In this document: in pieces, positions 23,713 to 36,000 of the stretch
Layout: every line of letters begins with the position of its first letter
How positions within the stretch are numbered: position 1 is the stretch's first letter
DNA from: Solen grandis
Lineage: Eukaryota; Mollusca; Bivalvia; Adapedonta; Solenidae
Assembly (NCBI GenBank): GCA_021229015.1
Contig: CM037790.1
Location: forward strand, 58,173,997-58,237,996
Length of the DNA stretch: 64,000 nt
Reading direction: 5' to 3'
Position numbers and translations under genes: made by a program
Notes under the pieces: generated by a model
Database searches by the model: none
What the model was told of the DNA's origin: nothing
The model's input: only the letters and a program-made list of their open reading frames with translations

Positions 23713-23850
23713 TTCAGCGGATTAAGAGGAGATGTTGTTTAAAGGAAATTGTTGACGCGGTCGCACGGACGGATGCACGGACGACGGACGCTAGACAAAA
23801 GGCGGTCACAAAAGCTCACCATGAGCACGTTGTGCTCAGGTAAGCTAATA
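23713..23850 (+). repeat. Dispersed repeat end beside the gap
   Basis: The GACGG/CGGACG-rich block followed by GTCACAAAAGCTCACCATGA and GTGCTCAGGTAAGCTAA has the form of a common mollusc dispersed repeat end. That identity is from memory of the pattern, not a search. The assembly probably broke inside this repeat. Confidence 0.45.
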
Positions 23851-23936
23851 ATGCTTCTTAAAACAAAAACAAAATAAAAGAAACTAAGCAGTAGAGCAAA
23901 ATAATAAACAGTATTGAAGTGAGCATTTACAAATAC

Positions 23937-24074
23937 CTTGGTCGCATGAGGGTCCATTCCATCCTAGGGCGCACAGTCCCGGGCCACAAGTGCCGACCAC
24001 GTGGTCACACTGGCTGGCATTCATACAGTGACATATTTTGGAACAGTTGAGTCCGAATGAGGGACTATTGCATT
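23937..24074 (-). CDS. EGF array unit 17 (most downstream), intact and most diverged
   Basis: 138 nt, phase 1-1, acceptor AACAG, donor GTATTT. It reads CNSPSFGLNCSKICHC and ALGWNGPSCDQ with all eight Cys. It is the last EGF exon before the assembly gap. Its phase 1 end needs a phase 1 partner that is not visible. Confidence 0.78.
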
Positions 24075-27000
24075 CTGTTAAAAAGGATATTGAACCTTAA
24101 TGAAAAATAAAAAGGTATACAACAATATCAGAGAATGAAACTTCACTTATGATGTTTAAACGTACATGCATTTGGGGTTGGGATAAGATCGGCTGTTTCT
24201 TTTTGTCATATTGAGGACATATTTCCTTAAAATTTCTACGAAAGCGTTGCCACAAATTGAAATTCGAACTCGTCTACATCAATATAGAACAATCGTAACT
24301 ATTTTTTTACAATAACCTTCGGCACATGACGATCCTTTCCATCCTGGATCACACAGTCACAAAACAGAGTTACATCATTTTTAGATATCGGATATTGATA
24401 TCCAAAAATATTTTAAAAAATCATGCTAAAGTACTTAAGGTAAAATTAGACTCAATTAGGGTTTCAGAATCATATTTGATTAACCGTCTGACTTTCTACA
24501 TTATTTTAAACAAGCCAACAGAAAACAACAAAGAACAATTTTTGCCCCATTGTATGCATTTCAAAACTTTGAATTTCACAGAATAAATATGGAGGCATGA
24601 GAGTCATACTCCAAAGAAGAATATATTATCACTTTTTATATTAATGACTAAAATGTTTATATATTCATTCTCAATGAAAATTGAAGTACATGCTTATAAT
24701 TAACAGGACGTTAATTCATCGATTTTAAAAGTCTATATTTTAGACCAAGATTCACGATTCAAATTTTCGATATAAATTTATAAAATGTAATTACTGTTGC
24801 TTTTCTAAGAAATATAATTCTAGTCACTAAATCTGTGAAAAAAATTATAAGGATTTTAAATTTAAGAAAACAATCGAATATTCCAAGTAAATCTAGTTTT
24901 AAAACTTAAAGAGCAAAAAAAAATAAAATATAAAAACATGTACATTTGTCACAAAAAGATTTTTGCTATCCCGGATCACACAGTTCCCGGTCACACGTGC
25001 CGACGACATGGTCACAATGACTGCCATTGATACCGTGACAGGTGAGGGACAAGTTTGGTCCGAATGAGGGACTGACACATTCCGAATAGAATATGTAAAA
25101 GATAGGGGTACTTAGCCTAAAAGTTGAAACCCCAAGAACATACGCTTAATTTATTAAATCAAGATCACCAGACTAAACATTATCAAAAGTAAAAAGTGTT
25201 GCAGGCATTATCATCATAAACTACTATGAAGCATTTAACAGTAGCCCTGTTACCTTGCTCACATGAGGTTCCTTGCCATCCGGAGTCACACATTTCCTGG
25301 TCACACGTGCCGTTTACGGGGTTACAATGACTGTCATTGATACAGTGACAGGTGTGGGAACAGTTTGGTCCGAATGAGGGACTGTCACATTCTGAATAGG
25401 AAAGATTAATAGTTGAGGGAACTTAGATAAAAAATTAAAATCGAGAGAATACACTATTAAGTAATTTAATCAAGAATACCTGGCTAGATATTATCAAAAG
25501 TAAAACTTAGACTTATAAAGTGAAATCCCAAGAACACACACACACAAATACCTGGATAGTCAACATCAAAAGTAAAAATATTGCAATCATCATAATAAAA
25601 AAATTTGTTCAAAACCTTGGTCACATAAAAAATAAAAATTGGTTTAAAAATCACAAGGTCACACGTGCCGTTTACGTGGTTACAATGACTGCCATTGATA
25701 CAGTGACAGGTATGGGAACAGTTTGGTCCGAAAAAGGGGCTGTCACATTCTGAATAGGAAATAATTAACAGAAGATGGAACTTAGACTAAAAAAGAGAAA
25801 TCCCAAGATCATAGGCTTTAGCTGTAAATAAAAAAATACCAGGCTAGACACTATCAAAGGTTAAAATGTTGGATGCATCATTATCAAGAAAACAAAAACT
25901 ACTATGAAGCTTCTAAAAGTTGTCCTATTACCTTGGTTACATGAGTGTCCTTGCCATCCGGAGTTACACATCTCAAGGTCACACGTGCCGTTAACGTGGT
26001 TACAATGACTGTCATTGATACAGTGACAGGTGTGGGAACAGTTTGGTCCGAAAAAGGGGCTATCACATTCTGAATAGAAAATGGTCAATAGAAGAGGAAA
26101 CTTAGAAAAAAAAGTGAAATCCCAAGATCATAAGATTTAATTATTAAATCAAGAATACCAGGCTAGATATTATCTACGGTTAAAATTGTGCAAGCATCCT
26201 TATTAAGGAACCTTAACTCCTATGAAGCTTCTAAAAGTTGCCCTATTACCTTGGTCACATGAGGATCCTTTCCATCCGGAGTTACACATCTCAAGGTCAC
26301 ACGTACCGTTAACGTGGTTACAATGACTGTCATTAATACAGTGACAGGTGTGGGAACAGTTGTACCCGAAATAGGGGCTGTCACATTCTGAATAGGATAT
26401 GATAAATAGAAAAATAGAAGAGTGTACTTGGATTAAAAATGAAAAATCCCAAGTACCAACCCTTTAGTTATTAATTCAAGAATACCAGGCTAGACATTAT
26501 CAACATTAAAATTGTTGCAATCAATTTTATCACGAAACCACAACTCCTATGAAGCTTCCAGCAGTTGTCCTGTTCATTATCTTGGTCACAAGATAGTCCT
26601 TGCCATCCGGAATTACACATCTTCAGATCACATTTGCCGACCACGTGGTCACAATAACTGTTATGGATACAGTGACAGGTATGGGAACAGTTTGGTCCGA
26701 ATGAGGGACTGTCACATTCTGAACAGAACTTGTGTTAAAGATAGGGGTACCTGGACTAAAATAGAAACCCAAAGAATATACCCCTCTGTTTTTAAATCAA
26801 AATTACAAGACGAGTTAATATCAAAACTTAACATGTTAAAGACATCATTATAACGGAAACAAAAACTCCTATGAAGCTTCTAAAAGTTGCCCTATTACCT
26901 TGGTCACATGAGGATCCTTTCCATCCGGAGTTACACATCTCAAGGTCACACGTGCCGTTTACGTGGTTACAATGACTGCCATTGATACAGTGACAGGTAT

Positions 27001-30000
27001 GGGAACAGTTTGGTCCGAAAAAGGGGCTATCACATTCTGAATAGGAAATAATTAACAGAAGATGGAACTTAGACTAAAAAAGAGAAATCCCAAGATCATA
27101 GGCTTTAGTTGTAAATAAAAAAATACCAGGCTAGACACTATCAAAGGTTAAAATGTTGGATGCATCATTATCAAGAAAACAAAAACTACTATGAAGCTTA
27201 AAAAAGTTGTCCTATTACCTTGGTTACATGAGTGTCCTTGCCATCCGGAGTTACACATCTCAAGGTCACACGTGCCGTTAACGTGGTTACAATGACTGTC
27301 ATTGATACAGTGACAGGTGTGGGAACAGTTGTGTCCGAAAAAGGGGCTATCACATTCTGAATAGAAAATGGTCAATAGAAGATGAAATTTAGAAAAAAAA
27401 GTGAAATCCCAAGATCATACGATTTAATCATTAAGTCAAGAATACAAGGCTAGATATTATCAAAAGTTAAAATTGTTCAAGCATCCTTATTGAGAAACCT
27501 TAACTCCTATGAAGCTTCTAAAAGTTGCCCTATTACCTTGGTCACATGAGGATCCTTTCCATCCGGAGTTACACATCTCAAGGTCACACTCGCCGTCAAC
27601 GTGGTTACAATGACTGCCATTGATACAGTGACAGGTGTGGGAACAGTTGTGTCCGAAAAAGGGGCTATCACATTCTGAATAGAAAATGGTCAATAGAAGA
27701 GGAAACTTAGAAAAAAAGTGAAATCCCAAGATCATACGATTTAATTATTAAATCAAGAATACCAGGCTAGATATTATCTAAGGTTAAAATTGTGCAAGCA
27801 TCCTTATTAAGGAACCTTAACTCCTATGAAGCTTCTAAAAGTTGCCCTATTACCTTGGTCACATGAGGATCCTTTCCATCCGGAGTTACACATCTCAAGG
27901 TCACACGCGCCGTTTACGTGGTTACAATGACTGCCATTGATACAGTGACAGGTGTGGGAACAGTTTTGTCCGAAAAAGGGGCTGTCACATTCTGAATAGG
28001 AAATAATTAACAGAAGATGGAACTAAGACTAAAAAAGAGAAATCCCAAGATCATATGCTTTAGTTGTAAATAAAAAAATACCAGGCTAGACACTATCAAA
28101 GGTTAAAATGTTGGATGCATCATTATCAAGAAAACAAAAACTACTATAAAGCTTCTAAAAGTTGTCCTATTACCTTGGTTACATGAGTGTCCTTGCCATC
28201 CGGAGTTACACATCTCAAGGTCACACGTGCCGTTAACGTGGTTACAATGACTGTCATTAATACAGTGACAGGTGTGGGAACAGTTGTACCCGAAATAGGG
28301 GCTGTCACATTCTGAATAGGATATGATAAATAGAAAAATAGAAGAGTGTACTTGGATTAAAAATGAAAAATCCCAAGTACCAACCCTTTAGTTATTAATT
28401 CAAGAATACCAGGCTAGACATTATCAACATTAAAATTGTTGCAATCAATTTTATCACGAAACCACAACTCCTATTAAGCTTCCAGCAGTTGTCCTGTTCA
28501 TTATCTTGGTCACAAGATAGTCCTTGCCATCCGGAATTACACATCTTCAGATCACATTTGCCGACCACGTGGTCACAATAACTGTTATGGATACAGTGAC
28601 AGGTATGGGAACAGTTTGGTCCGAATGAGGGACTGTCACATTCTGAATAGAACTTGTGTAAAAGATAGGGGTACCTGGACTAAAATAGAAACCCAAAGAA
28701 TATACCCCTCTGTTTATAAATCAAAAATACAAGACTAGTTAATATCAAAACTTAATATGTTGAAGACATCATTATAACGGAAACAAAAACTACTATGAAG
28801 CTTTTAACAGTTGCCCTGTTACCTTGGTCACATGAAAGTCCTTTCCATCCGGAGTTACACATCTCATGGTCACACGTGCCGTTTACGTGGTTACAATGAC
28901 TGCCATTGATACAGTGACAGGTGTGGGAACAGTTGTGTCCGAAAAAGGGGCTGTCACATTCTGAATAGGAAATGATTAATAAAATGTGGAATTTGATCTA
29001 AAAAAGTGAAATACCATGAACATATGGTTAAGTTAAAAATCAAAGAATACCAGGCTAGACACTATCAAAAGTTAAAATGTAATAAGCATCATTATCAAGA
29101 AAACAAAAACTACTATAAAGCTTCTAATAGTTGCCCTATTACCTTGGTCACATGAGGGTCCTTGTCATCCGGAGTTACAGATCTCAAGGTCACACGTGCC
29201 GTTAACGTGGTTACAATGACGATCATTAATACAGTGACAGGTGTGGGAACAGTTGAGTCCGAAAAAGGGGCTATCACATTTTGAATAGAAAATGGTCAAA
29301 AGAAGAGGAAACTTAGACAAAAAAAGTGAAATCCCAAGAGTACTCCCAAGATCATACGATTTAATTATTAAATCAAGAATACCAGGCTTGATATTGTCTA
29401 AAGTTAAAATTTTGCAAGCATCCTTATTGAGAAACCTTAACTCATATGAAGCTTCTAAAAGTTGCCCTATTACCTTGGTCACATAAGGACCCTTGCCATC
29501 CGGAGTTACACATCTCAAGGTCACACGTGCCGTTTACGTGGTCACAATGACTGTCATTGATACAGTGACAGGTATGGGAACAGTTTGGTCCAAATGAGGG
29601 ACTGTCACATTCTGAATAGGAAATAATTAACAGAAGATGGAACTTAGACTAAAAAAGAGAAATCCTAAGATCATAGGCTTAAGTTATAAATCAAAGAATA
29701 CCAGGCTATACACTATCAAAGGTTAAAATGTTGGATGCATCATTATCAAGAAAACAAAAACTACTATAAAACTTCTAATAGCTGCCCTATTACCTTGGTC
29801 ACACGAGTTCCTTGCCATCCGGAGTTACACATCTCAAGGTCACACGTGCCTTTTACGTGGTTACAATGACTGTCATTGATACAGTGACAGGTGTGGGATT
29901 GAGGGGCTCACACATTCTAGGTAGCATTAAAATATTATTTCGTAATTTAAAAACCATATACCAGTCACAAAGTCCAAATAGTATAGATTCGAATCATTCT

Positions 30001-33000
30001 TGGACAAGAATCGCATATGACATTATCATACGATACGCTCTGAACCAGCGAGATTGATTTGCCCAACGCATTCCCCTATATAGACATAAAATTAATAACA
30101 AGTTATACCAGATGAGACAAATCTGCCAAACAAATTACAGATGCATGACTGTCCAATGATATTCATCTACATAGTTTCATTTACATATTCATATTCTCAT
30201 TCATATTCTCCAGTTCAAAAGGAAATTGTGTACCTGGTGTGTACCTAATCACATTGCACGTACAGCCGCTCTTAGCATTTTATCATATAATTTAACGATT
30301 AAGATAGACTTACCTTCGTAGAAAGGAAGGCGACGGCTGATCATAATTTCATCCAACACAGAACTCCTTAAGGGCTCACACAGAGAGAGATGACGCAGCA
30401 AGCGGCAGTCGAGATCATATATTCAGAGTATAACTGAACGTTTCAACAGAAACGGGCAGATGCGTTCATATTGCAAAGAACTGAACAAGATTGGATGGAC
30501 AAGGGTGGGTGGGTGAGCCCTTAAGGAGTTCTGTGTTGGATGATATTATGATCAACCATCGCCTTCCCTTCTACGAAGGTAAGTCTAGCTTAATCGTTAA
30601 ATTTCATCCAACACAAGAACTCCTTAATGGGCCCCACAGAGATTTTAGAGACGATTCTTTGCAATAAGAAAAGAAACTACAAAACATCGGTAAGTAGGAG
30701 AAAGATAACCCGTGAAACAGGAATTGTTTTAACTTTAATAATGAATATGGATAACATCCTTGTAATCAGAAAATCTAACATTCCGAATCTTTATTTGTGC
30801 TTATTCAAAACAGCAGCTTGAACGGGATTTTTTGCAGATAAAATTGGCCGGTTATAAAAGTTCGGGCGTTAGTCCACCACGCAGTCTTAATGATGTCCGA
30901 AACAGGCACCCCTTGGAATTTCGCAGTTGACGTAGCAGCAGACCTTGTGCTATGTGGTTTAAAATTTACAGACACACCAGCCTTTTGCATCACCAGTTTG
31001 ATCCACCTTCCAATAGTCTGTTTAGAAACCGCTTTGTATGGACTTATTGTTGATATAATCAAACGAGTGCCAGTTCTTAGAGATTTCGTTCGTAATAGAT
31101 AGTCTGACATTGTCTCAACAATACAAAGTTTTTTATTCTTTTTATATCGGTTTAATGTAATTAGATCTAAATGTCTTCCTGGTCCACTGTTTTTTAGGAT
31201 ATTACTAGGCTGAATAATTAAATCTGACGAGGTAATCTGAACATCACTCAGTTACAATACATGTAGGATTTGGCACCTCTGTGCTGTCAAAAGTAAAAAC
31301 AACATACACAGATTACATGACAATGACAGTAACGTGCTTGTATTCATATTCTCAAGATATTTCAATACAATGGAAACATCCCACATGCACTTATATCTTG
31401 GCAAAGCTGGCCTTTCATTGAACAGGCCCCTCATAAATTTAGCTATGATGCCATCAGTGTGTATATCCACACCGCCGGTCAAACTGACAAATGAACTTAT
31501 GGCTGATCATGCTGTTGCTACCGCCGAAAGCCTACACCATTACTGTTCATATCTGTTAAAAACGACATAATCGTAGCGACATGCGGCCTAATAGGATTTT
31601 CTTTCCCCTCGCAGAAAAATATCTATTTTTTAAGATATGTCTGGTATTGTTTCTTTGTGCTAGATCTCCAGGATTTGATAATAATGTTTCTAGCATGTTT
31701 TGGTATTCTTTGCTTTTGCAACGATCTCTGGAAAAACACAAAGCTTCATTTTTACTAGACGATGTTTTTTCTCGGGATTGTGTGGTAAACTGAGTATTAA
31801 CCCGGGTTTTTCCTTGAATCAGATTTGTGAGGACTGGCCACAACGTCTGTGTCGGCCAAAAAGGGGCGACCAGCACCACATCCGAATGATCTGTTTCTAT
31901 CTTTTGAAGAATCCGAGAAATCCAACTGAAAGGAGGAAAAATATAAAACCAAGTATTATTTCAAGTCATTGAGAATGCATCTACAGCAAAAGCAACAGGT
32001 TCCGGATTTCTCGTAACATATTTCGTCAATTTCCAGTTCAGGAAAGACTGACTTCATTTCGGTGAAAACTTTCTGTGATAACGACCACTCTAAATCATCG
32101 TTACCCGAGCGGCTGAGCAGTTTTATCATTACGAACCCCCGCAACATGACTAGCTGTAATGTGTATCTTACGCTCAATACACCATTGCCACAGCTGCCGC
32201 GAAATGTCATCAGGTTGTGAGATTCTGCCCTCAAATTTATATATGAACAAGCTGTCGTGTTATCTAGATAAACGCGCACGTGGGCATTACTTACATATTT
32301 GCAAAACGACTGAATCTCGAATTTACATGCCATTAATTCCATAACATTAATGTGTAACTTCTGTTCTTCCGGGGACCAGAACCCATTCGTTTTCATGTCA
32401 GTGGTCTCATTGTACACCCCCACAATTTTAGACTGGCATCTGTATACAACACTATCGAAGGGACGCTTAAAGAAATAAGCTTGTAGCTAGTATGTATATT
32501 GTTGATCCACCACTGTATCATGATCTTATCGGAATCCGGGATATTCATAAAACTATCAAAATTGCCGCTGTGTAATTTTAATTGCATTTCCTTCAATTTC
32601 TCTAACAGTTTATAATACAGAGCAGCATATTGCACGGCCGGTTCCGCGGCCACAAGCTTACCTACTAGTTTTGCAAATCGCCGAATAGTAGTTCGCTTGA
32701 CATTGATCATGTATATACATATGTCCGCATTATCTTCACATCTTTCCTTAGTTAATCCAATTGTCATTGTTTCGGAACATAACAGAAACCCCCCCAAAAA
32801 ATATTTGTTTCCACGGTTTAAAACCGATTTTGTCGGGCTAATTGTAAAGCCTTATTTATCCATTAACTCAACAGTGTCCCGTACATTATTAGCGCACACT
32901 TCGTACGTTTCTGCTTGCAGCAAAGAATCATCAATGTATGCACAACTTATATGACCTTTGGCGCGCAAATAAGCCACTACAGGCTTCAAAACTTTTGTAA

Positions 33001-36000
33001 ACACACGCGGGCTACATGACAACCCCAGTAATGCAGTAAACTGATTCTTCATTCCATCAAAAATAAATCTTAGGTATTTACGATATGCTTTGTGAATTGG
33101 AATCGAATAAAATGCGTCTGACAGATCAGCCGATGCAAAATAGCAGTTTTTCCTTATTGCGGTTATAGCAGTCTGCAGTGATTCCATTTTGAAATGAATC
33201 TTTTCCGAGCAGCTGTTATTGAAGCGTTTAAGATTAAGAATATCACGAGCACTTAGGTCGCGAGAAAATGTTAGAAATGTACTCGCATCAACGTCCCATT
33301 CTGCCCTTTCGATTATACCGTTTCTCAAAAACCTTTCAGGCTCCTTCGTGATTTTCTGTCTCTCCTCGGTGGAAAAAGAATATGTGGTAGGTGCGTATAA
33401 TTGATGCGGAATTTTTGGTAATTCTAGACGGTAACCCGAAACCGTATCTAAAATCCATTTATCTTTGGTAATTGTTCGCCATGTACATGTATTTAAATTG
33501 AAAGCAGTCTTACCTATTTGAAAATTATTTGGAGTATTTTTAAGAAAACACCAATCATGGCCTATTACATTACTCACTGTTTCTACTTTTTCAGTGGCTT
33601 TCCGTCTCTATTTTGAACTTGTCGCTGCTGCTTGCGATAGCGCTGTTATTGAGGAAACCTCCCGTGTTGTTTCAGTGCATTGTGCCGGAATCGACTCTGT
33701 GGAGGGTGATTGCCGGGGTTTCCTGCACCACCTCCGTGCTTCTCTAAAAAACGGCGTTGGATCAATGATGTCAGGTTTATTCTGCTTTCCTTAAGTTGTT
33801 TGATTTGATCAGACAGCTTATCACCAAACAGTTTTGTTGGTGATGGCTCATTGTAGTGGCTTGTAGCATGGTAGTAATTCTTTCTTAATTTTCTCAGCCC
33901 TACCTGTATTGCTAGTTGACACCGCTCAGGTTAGAATCTTGAAAATTTGACTTTCCCTGTTTTAACAGTTCCATAGCTCTCATTGTTGGAATTAATGCCG
34001 TACAGATGGATTTTTGAACTTGCTGAAGTGTATAATAATCATATAATCATATATATAATATATATGTATCATACAATCGCAATATTTCCTCTCCGGTCGC
34101 AATTGGCACCAAAGCTGTTCATCTACCTTCGGGATTTGTAGATTTTCGACATTTTTTTGCCTTTTGTATATTTGTAAGAGTGCCTTACTTTTCTCATCCT
34201 TCGGTTTTGCGCGCAGGGACCTGTTCGCCATTTGCGCTAGAGAATCTTCCATACAGAGACCCATCTCTGTCGTATCTTCATAAAAATCCGTAATATCATC
34301 CCAGCAATCATCCTCCCCTTCACTCGCCCCTTCCGAAAAATACTTATCCAATTCGAGCTCAGAGTCAGAGCTGTCAGGCGTAGTTAATCCAGAGTTGCAG
34401 CAAGTGGCTGTGGGCTCGGGTTCATGTTCCCACATTGACCCTCGTCAGTCGAGCGACGCCTCTTTAATGAGTCCATATCTTTTTTTCAAAGCAGACACTG
34501 CCTGGGTCAAACCTTGCAGGGACTTTGTTAACACGGAGACATCGGACTCTGTATGGACCGAAGGACACGATAACTCGTCAAAGAGGGACCGCGCCCTTCA
34601 TACCGGCGCAGAAGCAGTATCTCTTACTGTTTCGTCATTTCCGCCCTGGCATTCAGCCAGTATTTCTGGAACGAGATTTGGTCTCATTTTAAGCTATAAC
34701 TATATTATGCAAATTGATGTCTACCCATCATATTTTGCGTGCGTTGAGGTATTGATATCATACCTTGGTATTCATTACTATAATCCTAAAAAGGGCATGC
34801 GTTGTATTTTCATAAACTGTGCATATGCTAAGGTATTGGTATCATACCTGGGTATTTTCATGAACTGCGCATATGCTAAGGTATTGGTATCATACCTGAG
34901 TATTTTCAAAAACTGCGCATGTGCTAAGGTATTGATATCATAACCTCAGACCCGAGTAAACTGTGCATAAGCTAAGGTATTGGTATCATACCTTAGTATT
35001 TTCATAAACGGCGCATATACTAAGGTATTGGTATCATATCTTAATATTTTCATAAACTGCGCATAAGCTAAGGCATTGGTTTCATACCCTAGTATCATAT
35101 GATTATCATTACATGCATTGAAATATTGGCTTCAACCAATGTGTTGGAATTTCCACCAATAATAGATACGAACGTATATCCATGACATATTAAGTCATAT
35201 GTATAAAATTTGAGCTTGGTATTGGTATCATACCTTCGCCATTGTTTTGACTAATAACTTTCATTCCTATTTAATAACATTGTCCATGCAAACAGTACCT
35301 AACACATAGGTAAACCATTGTCTCACTTCTAAATCTCGTCTTTTTCGGTTTATCCGAAAATGCAAGTAAGATAAAATAATATGTCGTGATTTTGAAAACA
35401 AAACTTACCCCATTCTCAGCCATTTTATTTGGTGTCGATATTTCAATTTTCCAATGGAATACACAAATATAGAATAATAATCCTTGATTAAAAATCTCTT
35501 TTAATCCCGACTAAGGCAAGCCTCGTTATGATCTCGACTGCCGCTTGTTGCGTCATCTCTGTTGGGCCCATTAAGGAGTTCATGTGTTGGAAGAAAAACA
35601 TCCACTGCGTAGTACGGTGGGCTCCGGGTGTACTTTTATGCGAATCTTTATAACTGATTAAATAGGAATTGATAAACCTATCCAAACTGCATGTGCAGGA
35701 CTGATTTATGGTCGTACATATCTATGTTTAGTTTTATCAAATTACAGCCGGTCTTAACTACTCTAATACCGATCACATACACATAGTCAGATAACATTGT
35801 CAAACAAAACAAAACTTTTTTAACAATAAAAAGTGACAAATTATCATGTTTTGCTATTTTTTGTCAAGAGTGAAAATTGCTAGCAAGTCATTTCAAATTC
35901 GAATAGCTTTATATATGAATGCTAAATGTGTTTATATTTTTGCCTAAGCGTTGTTTAGAGATCAAATATATTTTTTGTAAAATGAAGATTGTTGCCCTGG

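Larger units (their letters stand above)
30330..35600 (-). mobile_element. DIRS-like tyrosine-recombinase retrotransposon
   Basis: On the minus strand the order is: a gag-like acidic ORF (34687-33992, broken), reverse transcriptase (33577-32852), RNase H (32797-31956, shifted), a tail (31879-31556), and a tyrosine recombinase (31482-30805, broken). The ends at 30354-30425 and 35525-35597 are inverted repeats of about 70 bp that share TGACGCA-x-CAAGCGGCAGTCG. Near the right end, 30513-30640 repeats the terminal sequence in reverse, as the internal complementary region of DIRS elements does. It lies inside the FTP-EGF gene, same strand, in the intron between the divergent EGF exon and the array. 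Confidence 0.88.

Noticed and set aside
22242..24074. ADAM-like exons as the C-terminus of the FTP-EGF gene
   Set aside because: The EGF exons end in phase 1 and the ADAM-like exon begins in phase 0, so a direct join breaks the frame. A missing linking exon in the gap cannot be excluded.
25254..29919. CRISPR-like array (regular repeats about 320 bp apart)
   Set aside because: The units are protein-coding exons with splice sites, and the spacers are related introns in an animal genome.
29812..30057. Plus-strand frame starting MPSGVTHLKVTRAF
   Set aside because: It is the antisense shadow of an EGF unit running into intron sequence.
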